Assembly (NCBI RefSeq): GCF_007483665.1
Contig: NZ_VIQO01000047.1
Location: 25,354 to 89,353 of the forward strand
Source of the DNA: Catellatospora sichuanensis
Lineage (GTDB): Bacteria; Actinomycetota; Actinomycetes; Mycobacteriales; Micromonosporaceae
Reading direction: 5' to 3'
Length of the DNA: 64,000 nucleotides
The position numbers and the translations under genes are program-made. Below are positions 50,087 to 61,300 of this stretch, piece by piece. The notes below the pieces were generated by a model that was not told the origin of the DNA, made no database searches, and saw only the letters and a program-made list of their open reading frames with translations. Each line of letters starts with the position of its first letter. Within the stretch, counting starts at the first letter, position 1.

Positions 50087-53000
50087 TTAGCCGACCTGCA
50101 GGGTCACGTCGTCCAGCACGAAGCTGGTCTGCAGGTAGGCGTCCTCGGTGCCGGTGAAGGTCAGCGTGACCGTCTGGCCGGCGTACGCGCCGAGGTTGAT
50201 GGTGCGCTGGGTGTAGCCCGCCGCCGCGTTCACGTTGGACAGCGTCACCAGGGTGGTGGCGCGGGCTTTGATGGTGAACGTGTCGTAGGCGACCGCCCCG
50301 TACTCGTTCGTGTCGATGTGCAGCCAGTAGGTCAGTACCGCACTGGTGCAGCCCGACGGGATGGTGACGGTCTGGCTGATGGCCTCGGTCGCGGTGTAGC
50401 CGTATCCGCCGAGCCACGCGTACCGGGTGCCGCTGCGCGGCACCTGCCCGATAGAGGTGCCGATCGCGCCGGTGGAGCCGGTCCACGGCGAGGTGCCGCT
50501 TTCGAACCCGCCGTTGAGGATCAGCTGGGCGGCGGTGCAGCCGCCCGGCCCGCCGGTCACGGTCAGCGTGTACGTGGTGCTGTGCGACACCGAACCCGCG
50601 CCGGTGATGGTGATGGTGTAGGTGCCGCCGGCCACCGACGAGCCGACCGCGATGGTGGCGGTCGACGAGCTGCCGGAGGTGACCGACGACGGGCTGAACG
50701 AGACCGTTACGCCCGTGGGGGCGCCGCTGGCGGTCAGGGTAACCGTCTGGGCGCTGCCCGAGGTGGTGGCGGTGCCGACGGTGGTCGTGGTGCTGGACCC
50801 CGCGTTCACGGTGCCCGACGCGGGGCTGGCCGAGATCGAGAAGTCGTTGGTCGGCGTCGAGGTGCCGACCGCCCGGTTCCACAGCGTGTAGGCGATGCCG
50901 TCGGCAGCCCGGTTCAGCGCGGTGGCGTCGATGTTGCTGAGAGTGTCGCACGAGGAGTGGTAGCAGGAGTCGTAGGACTGACCGGCCGTGCCGCCCCACT
51001 TCGACGCCTGGGCCGACGTCTTGGTGGCGCTGGCGCCCATCGCGTAACCGGAGGTCGGGATGCCCGCGTTCTGGAACGAGTAGTCGTCGGAACGGCCCTG
51101 GCCCTCGACGTTCTCCTCCGGCTGCAGGCTGAGGGAGTCCCAGTACGCCTTCATCGGCTGCGACGCGGTCGAGGTGATGTTGTTGATGAAGTAGCCGCCG
51201 TTCTTCGACGCGATCATGTCGAAGTTGTAGTAGGCCTTGATCGCCGTTCGCTGGGTACTGGTCAGCGAGTTGACGTAGAACTTGGAGCCGTTGAGGCCCT
51301 GTTCCTCGTCGGTCCACCAGCCGAAGCGGACCTTGTTCAGCATGGTCGGGTTCTGCGCGGCCAGCGCGAGGGCGACCTCGAGCAGCGCCGCCGAGCCGGA
51401 GCCGTTGTCGTTGATGCCCGGACCGACCGAGACGCCGTCCAGGTGGGCGCCGAACATGTAGACGTTGCTCGCGTTACCGCCCGGCCACTCGGCGATCAGG
51501 TTCGGGCCTGCACCGCTGGTGCAGCCGGAGGTGCAGGGCTGCTCGGTGACGGTGAAGCCGGCGGCCTGCAGCTTGCCCTTGACGTACGCCACCGACTGCA
51601 GGTAGCCCTGGCCGGTCGAGCGGCGGGTGCCGCCGTTGTTGGTGGCGATGGTGCTGAGCTGTGTCAGGTGCGCCTGCACGTTGGCGACGTCGATGTCCGG
51701 CGCGGTGCCACCGGGGGTGCCGCCGTTGACCGTGAGCGTGTACTGCGCGGTGTGGGTGATCGAACCGGCGCCGGTCACGGTGATGGTGTACGTGCCCGCA
51801 GCCGCACTGGACGTGGTCGCCACCGTCATCGTGGAGCTGTTGCCCGACGTCACCGACGTCGGGCTGAACGACACGGTGACCCCCGACGGGGCACCCGAGG
51901 AGGTCAGCGACACGGTCTGGGCGCTGCCGGAGACGGTCGCGGTGTTGACCGTCGCGGTGACCGAGGAGCCCGCGTTGACGCTGCCCGAGGTGGGGCTGAC
52001 CGAGACGGAGAAGTCGGTGCTGGAACCGGTGCAGGTCGGGTCACCGGTCTGGGCCGGGACCGCGACCGCGTTCCACGCGTCCTTGGTCCGATTGAACAGG
52101 ACGCACGAGGAGTCCAGGTTCTTCGCGGCGGTCAGGGTCGCGGTGCGGTACTTCTTGTGGGTCATGCCGGAGGTCTTCAGCAGCATGCCGCCGTAGAAGA
52201 TCTTTCCGGCGGACTGGATGCCCACGCCGGTGACCGACGACGGGCCGCCCGAGCAGATGGGGCTGTTCGGCTTGCCGCCGCCCGGCGCGCTGCCCTCGGC
52301 GAGCAGGTAGAACCAGTGGTTGAGCGGACCTGCGGCCGCGTGTACCTCCGTGTTCGGGATCGACGAGGAGTAGCAGTTCGGGTGGCCGCCGACCAGCGAG
52401 GGGTTGTACATGTTGCGGATCGGGCCGTCGCCGACGATGTCGATCTCCTCACCGACCAGGTAGTCGGGTTCGTCGTAGGCGCTGGACTGGTTGGCGTATG
52501 CCTCGGTCAGGGCGCCGAAGATGTCGCCGGTGGCTTCGCCGAGGCCGGCTTCGGAGCTGGTGCCGCCGGGGGTGTTCTGGTCCATGCCATGGCCGAACTC
52601 GTGACCCACCACATCCATCGATGAGATCCAGTTGCCTGCCGAGTTCTTGCCGATCGTGATCGTCGAGCCGTCCCAGTAGGCGTTCTGCTCGTTCAGGCCG
52701 ACCTTGATCGGCCAGCTGCCACCGTTGCCGTTGTGCCCGTTGCGGCCCAGCCAGGCCGACAGCATGTCCCATTCCTTCTGCGCCGAGTACACCGCGTCGA
52801 CGCAGCCGGTCTCCTTGCTGGTGCCCACCCCGTTGCCCCAGCTGTCGTCCGCGCCGGAGAAGACGGTGCTGGTGCTGTAGTCCTGGCAGTTCAGGCCGGT
52901 GCGCGTGGTGTCGCGCAGGTAGTACGTGCTGCCCGACTGCGACGTGGTGATCGACAACGGGCTGGGCCCGTTCCACTTGCCGGTGCCGGAACCGGCCGCG

Positions 53001-53596
53001 GCGTCCTCCTGCTTGGCCAGCACCTGGCCGTTGCGCGCGTCCACGAAGACATGCAGGTGGCTGGGGGCCGAGGCGGTGCGCCCGGCGACGACGACCTCCC
53101 ACGCGAGTCGCGCGGTGCTGTCCTTGACGTGCACCACGAGGGTGCGTGACTCGACCTGGTCGACCTTGGTGAGCAGGCCCTTGGCGGTCTGCTCGGCGCG
53201 GTCGGCGGCGACCGTCGGCACGACGGAGACGTTGATCTTCGTCTTGGTGGCGGCCGAGATCGCCCGGATGGCGCCCCGGCCGTCGGCGAGTACGGCGGCG
53301 TCGCCGCCGACCACCGGCAGGCCCCGGTAGGTGCGCTCGTAGGCAATGGAGAACAGGCCGTCCACCCACGGGATCACCATGCGACGGTCGTACTGCTCGA
53401 AGGGGCCTTTCGCCAGCGCGTCGTGACCGCCGTCGGCAGCGCGGTCGGCTGCAGAGATCGCCAGCGACAGCGGGCTCTGTGCAACCGTGGGTGTAGGGGG
53501 CGGGGTGGCTGCGGTCGACTGGGTGGCCACCCCGGTCACGGTGCCCAGGGTAAGCGCAACCGCGACAGCGGCCGCCATGGCAGTTCTTCGATACAT
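50087..53596 (-). CDS. Secreted bifunctional protease: M4 thermolysin-like plus M28 aminopeptidase-like domains
   Basis: A 1169-residue exported protein. A signal peptide ([20 protein letters not shown]) precedes an FTP/PepSY-like propeptide. The M4 domain (about 180-510) has [11 protein letters not shown] near 331, GLGEATGD near 352 and [16 protein letters not shown]. An Ig-like repeat (about 531-627) follows, then an M28 zinc peptidase domain (about 640-900) with [20 protein letters not shown] and [20 protein letters not shown] second Ig-like repeat, nearly a copy of the first, and a C-terminal jelly-roll-type domain ([11 protein letters not shown]) end it. It is expected to digest extracellular protein and trim peptides. 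Start ATG 53596 has GGGAGGA upstream; longer frames upstream are rejected. The gene is divergent from the LuxR regulator. Confidence 0.9.
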   Translation of the reverse strand: MYRRTAMAAAVAVALTLGTVTGVATQSTAATPPPTPTVAQSPLSLAISAADRAADGGHDALAKGPFEQYDRRMVIPWVDGLFSIAYERTYRGLPVVGGDAAVLADGRGAIRAISAATKTKINVSVVPTVAADRAEQTAKGLLTKVDQVESRTLVVHVKDSTARLAWEVVVAGRTASAPSHLHVFVDARNGQVLAKQEDAAAGSGTGKWNGPSPLSITTSQSGSTYYLRDTTRTGLNCQDYSTSTVFSGADDSWGNGVGTSKETGCVDAVYSAQKEWDMLSAWLGRNGHNGNGGSWPIKVGLNEQNAYWDGSTITIGKNSAGNWISSMDVVGHEFGHGMDQNTPGGTSSEAGLGEATGDIFGALTEAYANQSSAYDEPDYLVGEEIDIVGDGPIRNMYNPSLVGGHPNCYSSSIPNTEVHAAAGPLNHWFYLLAEGSAPGGGKPNSPICSGGPSSVTGVGIQSAGKIFYGGMLLKTSGMTHKKYRTATLTAAKNLDSSCVLFNRTKDAWNAVAVPAQTGDPTCTGSSTDFSVSVSPTSGSVNAGSSVTATVNTATVSGSAQTVSLTSSGAPSGVTVSFSPTSVTSGNSSTMTVATTSSAAAGTYTITVTGAGSITHTAQYTLTVNGGTPGGTAPDIDVANVQAHLTQLSTIATNNGGTRRSTGQGYLQSVAYVKGKLQAAGFTVTEQPCTSGCTSGAGPNLIAEWPGGNASNVYMFGAHLDGVSVGPGINDNGSGSAALLEVALALAAQNPTMLNKVRFGWWTDEEQGLNGSKFYVNSLTSTQRTAIKAYYNFDMIASKNGGYFINNITSTASQPMKAYWDSLSLQPEENVEGQGRSDDYSFQNAGIPTSGYAMGASATKTSAQASKWGGTAGQSYDSCYHSSCDTLSNIDATALNRAADGIAYTLWNRAVGTSTPTNDFSISASPASGTVNAGSSTTTTVGTATTSGSAQTVTLTASGAPTGVTVSFSPSSVTSGSSSTATIAVGSSVAGGTYTITITGAGSVSHSTTYTLTVTGGPGGCTAAQLILNGGFESGTSPWTGSTGAIGTSIGQVPRSGTRYAWLGGYGYTATEAISQTVTIPSGCTSAVLTYWLHIDTNEYGAVAYDTFTIKARATTLVTLSNVNAAAGYTQRTINLGAYAGQTVTLTFTGTEDAYLQTSFVLDDVTLQVG

Positions 53597-53826
53597 CGCA
53601 ATCCTCCCGCCGAGATGGGTTGAGGGGTGTGGCAGCAGGGCCCGTGTTGATGGGATCTCCGGCAACCGGTGACAGCTCGGCTTTGGCGATGACACTAGGA
53701 ACGGCGGAGGCTGGCCGAAATCAGGGCAACCCCTTGCTCTGGTGCGCGAAGGACCGTCGGGCGCACTATGATCCGGTGCCAGATTCTGCGACGGCAGTGA
53801 ATGCGCATCAGGGGGCCACCGGCACC

Positions 53827-56508
53827 ATGCTGCCGGTGGTACCGGGCGTCGTGCGCGGCGCCCGTCGGGTGGTGCTGTTCGGTCCGCCCGGGATCGGCAA
53901 GACCGCTGCGGCCGGTGTACTCGGGCAGCAGCTGGGCATGCCTGTCCTAAGGCTGGCTCCGAGCCCACAGGACGCCCAGGTCCCCTACACCGGACTGCTC
54001 GAACTCGCACTGGCCCTCCAACCGCTGCCGGCCGCGCGGGAACTCGCGACCGGAATCGACAAGGCCGTCGGAGTGCCGGGCTCTGCCGATCCCGCCGGGA
54101 CCGCTCTACGGCTGCGCCGGTTGACCGCCACCCTGCTGCTGGACACCCCGCCTCTGACACTGGTGGTGGACAACGCCCAGTGGCTGGATACGGCCAGCGC
54201 GGCCGTCTTGCGTTGGGCACTGCGCCTGGCTCCCGACCTTCCCGTCATAGCCGCAGAGCGAATCTGGCGCCCGGGGAGCGAAGGCCACTGGTGCGGCGAG
54301 GACCCCTGTGCGGTACGCATCCCGGCGCTGACACCCGATCAGGTCGCAACCCTGCTGTCGCCGTACCGGCTAACCCCCTACGAGGTCACGCAGACCCACA
54401 TCCGCAGCGGAGGGAACCCGGCCCTAGCCCTCGCATTCGCCGGGGCCCGCAGCCGCGCCACCGACCTGCCGGCCGCTCAGGGTCTCGTAGACGACCTGGT
54501 CCTGCCGCCGGCCGCCCGCCGACTGGTGAACGAATGGCTGGGCACTGTGTCGGCCGAAGTTCAGGAACTGTTGACGGTCGCCGCACTCGACGACCGGCCC
54601 GACCGCGAACTGCTGAGCCGCCTCGCCGGCCCGCCCGCCGACAACCTTCTCGCAGAGGCCGAGGCAGCCGGACTGATCAACATCGGGCCGGCCGACGGGA
54701 AGATCCGGTTCGCCGCCTCCGCGATCGGTGCCGAACTCGCGGCCCGACCGCCGGTCGCCACACGCAGGCTCCTGCACACCCGCCTGGCCGAAGCCAGCCG
54801 CGACAGCATCCGCCGCGACCGTCACACCACGCTGGCGGCCGACACCAACGACCCGCAGTCGGCCGACCGCGCCGCCCGCGCCGCCGCCCGCGCCCGGCTG
54901 CGCGGAGAACCCGCACTAGCGGCCGAACTCTCCCTCCTCGCCGCCGAACGTACCCCGGAGACCGACGCCGACCTGCTCACCGAACGGGCGCTGACCGCCG
55001 TACGCGACGCCGCCCACAACGGCGACCTGCCCCGCGGCCAGGCCGCCGTCCGCCTCGTCCTGCACCACGACAGCAGCCCCGCCAACCGCGTCAACGCCCT
55101 CATCTCCCTGATCGACTCAGGCGGACAGCACCTGCACAACGGCGACAAGCTGTTCGCCGACGCACTTCACGAAGCGGCCGGACATCCGGACCTGACCGCG
55201 CAGATCCTCATCCGCCAGGCGATCTGGGCCAACGTCAACGGCGATCCCGACCGGGCGTGCGCCCAGGCTGCCCGGGCCGCCAGCCTCGCCCGGAGCGCTG
55301 GCGACACCGCCACCACCGCCATGGCCCTCACGATGCAGGCCCGCATCCAACGCATCCTCGGCCGCCCCCAAGCCGAGACCACGCTCGGCCACGCCCTGTC
55401 CCTGCCACGCAGCACTCACATCCCCGTCAACGCCAGGCCCGAACAGCTCTCCGCCCGGCACGCCATCTTCGACGACCGTCTGGACGAAGCCCGCAGCGCA
55501 CTGCTGCCTCTGCTCGTCGAAGCCGAGCGGACCGGAGACGCCGAAGCCACCGTGGATGTCCTGCGCAGCCTCGCCGAAGTCGAGATCCGCGCCGGACGGT
55601 GCGGACTGGCCCTCGACTACGCCGGCCGCGCCCTGTCGCTTACCGACAGAGCCGCCTTGGACCCCGCACCAACGTGCTACACCTCCGCCCTGGTCGAGGG
55701 CACCGCCTCGTGCACCGACTCCGCCCTCGCTCACGCACGCCGCGGGGCGGACACCTCCCGCCGGGAGGACAACAAAGTCTTCCTCTCCCGAAACCTCTTC
55801 GTCCTCGGACATCTTCTCCTGGTCACCGGGCGTCCGAAAGAAGCCCTGGAGGCGCTGGAAGAGGTCCGTACGCTTGAGAAGCGCCAGCAGGTCCGCGACC
55901 CGTCCGTCCTGCGCTGGCACGCCGACCTCGCCCAAGCCCTCATCTCCCTCGGCTACCTCGACCAAGCCCGCAAACTGCTGACCGATACCCGTCGCACCGC
56001 GACTGATCTAGATAGAAGCTGCGTCCTCCCCGTGCTCGACCGCTCCCAGGCACTCCTGGAAGCCACCCTGGGCAACTACGATGCGGCCGCCGACCTCCTC
56101 ACCGCAGCAGCCGACCACCTCCGCCACCTGCCCATCGAACACGGTCGAACCCTCCTGGCCCTCAGCCACACCGAACGACGCGGACGCCGACGCGCCAGCG
56201 CCCGCACCGCGGCGCAGAGCGCCGCCGACCTCTTCAGCACGCACCAGGCACACCCCTGGATCGAAGCCGCCACCCGCACCCTCCACCGGCTGGACCCCGC
56301 CCGCACGCACCGCGACACGCTCCCGCGCCTCACCACCGCCGAACAGCGCTGCGCGGAGCTCGCCGCCAGCGGAGCGAGCAACCGCGACATCGCCACAGCC
56401 CTCACCATCAGCGTCAAAACAGTCGAAGCGAACCTCACCCGCGTCTACCGGAAACTCGGCCTCCACTCGCGCATCCAACTCGCACACGCTGTCATCCCCG
56501 GCACATAA
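53827..56508 (+). CDS. LuxR-family ATPase regulator (LAL-type)
   Basis: An 893-residue protein from ATG 53827; GTG 53797 and ATG 53650 are alternatives. The N-terminal STAND/AAA-like ATPase has Walker [21 protein letters not shown] (about 17-34) and Walker [13 protein letters not shown] near 112. A long region of TPR-like helices (about 300-800: [40 protein letters not shown]) follows, and the C-terminus has a LuxR-type helix-turn-helix (ERATNRDIA-like: [30 protein letters not shown]). Large LuxR regulators of this form usually activate nearby genes. The divergent secreted protease is a candidate target, but this is inference. No receiver domain is present. Confidence 0.88.
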   Translation: MLPVVPGVVRGARRVVLFGPPGIGKTAAAGVLGQQLGMPVLRLAPSPQDAQVPYTGLLELALALQPLPAARELATGIDKAVGVPGSADPAGTALRLRRLTATLLLDTPPLTLVVDNAQWLDTASAAVLRWALRLAPDLPVIAAERIWRPGSEGHWCGEDPCAVRIPALTPDQVATLLSPYRLTPYEVTQTHIRSGGNPALALAFAGARSRATDLPAAQGLVDDLVLPPAARRLVNEWLGTVSAEVQELLTVAALDDRPDRELLSRLAGPPADNLLAEAEAAGLINIGPADGKIRFAASAIGAELAARPPVATRRLLHTRLAEASRDSIRRDRHTTLAADTNDPQSADRAARAAARARLRGEPALAAELSLLAAERTPETDADLLTERALTAVRDAAHNGDLPRGQAAVRLVLHHDSSPANRVNALISLIDSGGQHLHNGDKLFADALHEAAGHPDLTAQILIRQAIWANVNGDPDRACAQAARAASLARSAGDTATTAMALTMQARIQRILGRPQAETTLGHALSLPRSTHIPVNARPEQLSARHAIFDDRLDEARSALLPLLVEAERTGDAEATVDVLRSLAEVEIRAGRCGLALDYAGRALSLTDRAALDPAPTCYTSALVEGTASCTDSALAHARRGADTSRREDNKVFLSRNLFVLGHLLLVTGRPKEALEALEEVRTLEKRQQVRDPSVLRWHADLAQALISLGYLDQARKLLTDTRRTATDLDRSCVLPVLDRSQALLEATLGNYDAAADLLTAAADHLRHLPIEHGRTLLALSHTERRGRRRASARTAAQSAADLFSTHQAHPWIEAATRTLHRLDPARTHRDTLPRLTTAEQRCAELAASGASNRDIATALTISVKTVEANLTRVYRKLGLHSRIQLAHAVIPGT

Positions 56509-58384
56509 ATAACGACCTATCGCAACGGCTCCCAGAGGAACCCGCGTCCGATCCGGGACACGCACACCCCGCCACGTTCACCGCGGCGCTGGTCGGCACC
56601 GCGGCGGCAGCCCGGCAGGGCAACCGCGCGACGCCGCGTGCAGGCCGACACTGTGCGCAAGGGCGGCCGCCACCGGTGCTGGACAGTGGTCGTCGACGGC
56701 CTGGCTGCCGGGATGGACTGGTCGACGCTGCGCGACATGGTGTCGACGCCACGCAAGCGGCGTGGGCCGAGTTCGGCAGCCTCGTCGAGGGCCGGCTCAC
56801 CCCCGCCCAGCAGCACCCCGACCATGCGATGGTCCTGACGGCGGGCCTGGCCGGGATGCACGACCTGGAACGGCCTACGGCATCGACGCCGACGACCTGG
56901 GCGACAGTTCCAGCATCGGCGCCGAGCCGAAAATCCGCGCGCCATCCGGAAACCGTGCAGCTGCTCGGCGAAGACGTGTGGATCGCGGTCGCCTTGCCCG
57001 GCCAGGCGCAGGGTTGCCCCACCGAGGGCGTCGACGTCATCGCCCAGTGGATGTCGGCGGCCGACGACACCGCGACCCGGACTGGGTACGCGAAGCCATC
57101 GCGTCCAACATCGGCAACGGTTTACCACCACCCGGGCGACGACCTCGAGGCGCTGCACTGATCGGCGGAACCGCCGCCCGCCCGCCCGCCCCGATGGACC
57201 GAAACCTAGACCGGCTCGGCCACCGGGTGCGCCACCGGCGCGCCGAGCCGACCGCTCGGGTGCCTCCAATGCAGGTAGCCAGGGCAAAGGCTATCGCGCC
57301 ACCGCCGGGCGCGCCCGTCCGGCAGGCGTGCCGCGACAGTTACGGCCGCGGCGGCGGCGTGCTTCCGTGGAAGCACCCGATCGGAGTGCCAGCTCCGCCG
57401 ACAGCCAGGAGCCCGGCAACTGGGTGGGCCCGGACATGACCACCCTGTCCGCTCTCGCACCGGCAGCGACCTTGGCTCCGTGGTGATGATCGTCCCGCTC
57501 GCGGCGATGTCAGCGCCTCCAGGCTGCTCAACCATACTGACCCGGCCGCATTCTCGGATGCATACACGTTGGCCGCTGCCCGACAGAGGCGTTCAGGACG
57601 GCAGCGTGTTGGCTCTTGAACAAAGCTTCGCCTTCCTCGCCCGAGACCGACACAAGTTCGACACGATATGCAACCGGGTGAAGTCGTCCTCGGACGAGGA
57701 CCGACCGCTGCTCGTCGGCGGACGCCACGGCCTGCGCTCTGGCGACGGCAAGCCTTACCCGCCGGCCACCGCAACCGCAATTCCCAGCATCCGGAGACGC
57801 CCGGTGCTCACGGGTTTTATCGTCGGCAGCGCGGGTCTCGCAGACGCCAGCACGGTCCGCTCATGTGGATGGCGAAAGGGCGCGTTGTGTCCAGTCTTCA
57901 GGAGGTCATAGCGGCGCTGATCCCGGGCCGCCGTAGCAGGGCACTCCTCACGATCTCGCGACCGGGCATCAAGCAGGTGAGCCTTACGCCGGAGGTCGGG
58001 ACGGGACCTGGAATACCAGCGGCAGATATCCCATCTAGTGAACGCCGCGCTGAGCCTCTGCGCCAGCCTGTTCGCGCCGGTGCCGTAGGCGGCGTGAGTG
58101 AGCCAGGCGAGGGCGACCTGTGCGCGCAGGCCGAGGGAATACCGCAGATTCCGAATATATACGCTCCGCCAGCTGTCCGGCTGGATCTGCGCCCGGCCGA
58201 CGTTGCCCTGCATGATTGGACGGCGGGCTAGGTGCTGGCATGTGTCGTCTGATGCCTTCCGTTCACGTTCACGACCGACGAGGTTCGAGCCTGGTCTTGA
58301 CGTTGCACGACCCTACGACGCCGATGAACCCGGTTGCATGATCATGGACATCTCTAGGAGTCAGCTCAAGAACAACCGCAGCGC
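56509..58384. pseudogene. Long gene-poor stretch with possible decayed coding fragments
   Basis: About 1.9 kb with no intact gene I can support. Around 56640-57160 peptides that look protein-like shift from frame to frame (WTVVVDGLAAGMDWSTLRDM, then AAWAEFGSLVEGRLTPAQQH, then ETVQLLGEDVWIAVALPGQA), as in a gene broken by frameshifts. Around 57755-58210 a minus-strand frame (LRAQVALAWLTHAAYGTG) is open but matches nothing I know. No transposase or terminal repeats recognised. Codon bias is weak throughout. Confidence 0.35.
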
Positions 58385-61300
58385 TTAGCCCGCGCGGAAG
58401 CCGAAGCCATACACGCCATGGCTTCCACCGACGGCAAGGCCGCTGCTGGCACGGTTCCAAGCGGCAGCCAACACGGTTCCGTGGAGCCTGGTCATGGCGA
58501 TACGCCGACCGGTTGACACCTCCCATATCCGCACCGTCCGGTCTTCGGTGCAGGTGGCCAGCCAGGATCCGTCCGGCGAGACCGCCACCGCATTCACGGC
58601 GCCAGCGTGGCCTACGAATGTGGCACGGTGCTTGCCGGTGGCCGCGTCCCAGACCTGCACCGTCCCGTCGCTGCTGCCGGTGGCCAGCCAGGACCCGTCC
58701 GGCGAGACCGCCACCGCATTCACGGCAGCGGCATGGCTTCGCAGGATGGTGCGGTGCCCGCGGGTGGCCGCATCCCAGATCCGCACCGTCCCATCGCTGC
58801 TGCCAGTCGCCAGCCAGGACCCGTCCGGCGAGACCGCCACCGCGCTAACCCAGCCGGTGTGGTCACGCAGCATGGTGCTGTGGCGGCCACTGGCCACATC
58901 CCAGATCCGCACGGTGCCGTCGGTGCTGCTGCTGGCCAGCCAGGACCCGTCCGGTGCCACCACCAGTGCAAGCACCGCGCCAGTGTGACCTCGCAGCATG
59001 TTGCGCTGGCCGCCGCTAGTGGCGTCCCAGAGCCGCACCAGTCCGTCGCTGCCGCCGCTCGCCAGCAATGACCTGTCAGGCCACACCGCCACCGCATTCA
59101 CCGCGCCGGTATGGCCTTCGAGTGTGGTGCGGTGCTTGCCGGTCGTAGCGTCCCAGATCTGTACTGTCCGGTCGTCGCTGCCAGTCGCCAGCCACGACCC
59201 GTCCGGCACCACCGCCACCGCATTCACCGCACCTGTATGGCCCCGCAGGGTAGCGCGGCGCCGACCACTGGCTGCATCCCAAACTTGTACCGTCCGGTCG
59301 CCGCTGCTGGAGACCAGCCAATCACCGTCCGGGGATATGGCCACCGCGTTCACAGTGTCGGTGTGGCCTCGCAGAATGGTGCGGCGCCCACCACTGACCG
59401 CGTCCCAGAACCGCACTGTCCCGTCTCTGCTTCCGGTGGCCAGCCAAGACCCGTCCGGTGCGATCGTTACCGCACTCACAGCGTCGGTATGGCCTCGCAA
59501 GATGATGCGGTGTACGCCTATGGCCGCATCCCAGATGCGCACAGTCCGGTCGGCGCCACCTGCGGCCAGCCAAACACCGTCCGGTGACACCGCCACTGCA
59601 TTCACCGCACCAGTATGGCCTCGCAGGATTTCGAGGCGCCTACCACTGGCCGCGTCCCAGATGCGTACAGTCCGGTCGCTGCTGCCGGTGACCAGCCAAG
59701 AGCCGTCGGGGGCCACCGCTACGGCGTTGACCGCGCCGGCGTGGCCTTCAAGGCTGATGCGGTGCTGGCCGGTGACCGCGTCCCAGATCTGCACCGTCCA
59801 GTCGTCGCTGCCGGTGGCAAGCCATGAACCGTCGGGGGCCACCGCTACGGCGTTGACCGCGCCGGCGTGGCCTTCAAGGCTGATGCGGTGCCGGCCGGTG
59901 ACCGCGTCCCAGATCTGCACCGTCTGGTCGCTGCTGCCGGTGGCAAGCCATGCCCCGTCCGGAGATACCGCCACTGCAAGGACTGCGCCTACGTGGCCTT
60001 CGAGGGTCGTGCGGTGATCTCCGGTGGCCGCGTCCCAGACCTGCGCCGTCCCGTCGGTGCCGCCGGTGACCAGCCAAGAGCTGTCCGGCGACACCGCCAC
60101 CACCCGCACCCAGTCGGTGTGACCTTGTAGATTGGCGCGCCTGCCTGATGACACCCCCCAGACCCGCGCCGTCCGGTCGCTGCCGCCGGTGGCCAGCCAA
60201 GAGCCGTCCGGTGACACCACGATTCCGTTCACCGCGCCGGCATGGCCCCGAAGGATGGTGCGGTGCCGGCCGGTGGTCGCGTCCCACACCCGCACCGTCC
60301 CGTCACTGCCCCCAGTGGCCAGCCGAGACCCGTCCGGTGACACCGCCACCGCGAGCACCGTGCCAATGTGGCCTTCGAGCGACCTTCGTTGCTTGCATGT
60401 GGCCGCGTCCCAGATTCGTACTGTGCGGTCGCTGCTGCCAGTGGCAAGCCAAGAACCGTCAGGAGACACCGCAACGGCGTTCACCGCACTGGTGTGGCCC
60501 CGAAAGATCGAGCGGTGCCGCCCACTGGCCTCGTCCCAGACCCGCACCGTCCCGTCACTGCCTCCGGTGGCAAGCCAAGACCCGTCTGGAGACACCGCCA
60601 CCGCAAGCACCGCGCCAATGTGACCTCGCAAAATGGTGCGGTGGTGCCGACCGCTAGCAGCATCCCAAACCCGTACCGTCCCGTCGTCGCTGCCGGTGGC
60701 TAGCCATGATCCGTCCGGCGACACCGCCACCGCGTTGACTGCACCCGTGTGGCCTCGCAGGACGGTGTGGTGGCGACCACTGGCCGCATCCCATATGCGC
60801 ACCGTCCGGTCGTCGCTGCCAGCGGCCACCCACGACCCGTCCGGCGATACCGCCACCGACCGCACCGTGCCGGTGTGGCCCCGCAGGATGATGCGTTGCC
60901 GACCGGTGGCCACATCCCATATCCGCACCGTGCGGTCGTCGCTGCCGGTGGCCAGCCAAGACCCGTCCGGCGACACGGCCACCGACAGCACCCACTGGTC
61001 ATGTCCTTCAATAACCCGGCGCAAGGCGGGGTCTGGCATGTCAGGCAGCGGCCACACGCTGGTGAGGGCGGCTCCGGAACTAACCGCGGCCAACACCTCG
61101 GCTTGAGGTGCCCAGTGGGGGTCCTGCCGGACCCGGTCGTAGAGGATGAACCGACGGGCCTGCAATGGCTCCGTCGGGTTGAGCAGGTGGCTGAACTGCG
61201 CGAACAAGCTACCCAACCGTGCCGCCAGCGGCGTGTCGACCCGGCACAGATCGGAGTATGGCCCTAGCGGACCGTTGTCTTCGAGGAGCCGGTGCTGCAC

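Noticed and set aside
49853..52624. A 923-codon plus-strand open frame opposite the protease gene
   Set aside because: It overlaps the clear M4/M28 gene on the other strand; its sequence is low-complexity Gly/Arg/Val with no domain, a known effect of high GC.
57480..57911. A 143-codon plus-strand frame in the decayed stretch
   Set aside because: No codon bias, no domain and no ribosome binding site; likely chance.
58385..61020. CRISPR array
   Set aside because: The regular 126-base repeats are coding WD40 units without spacers, and no cas genes are present.
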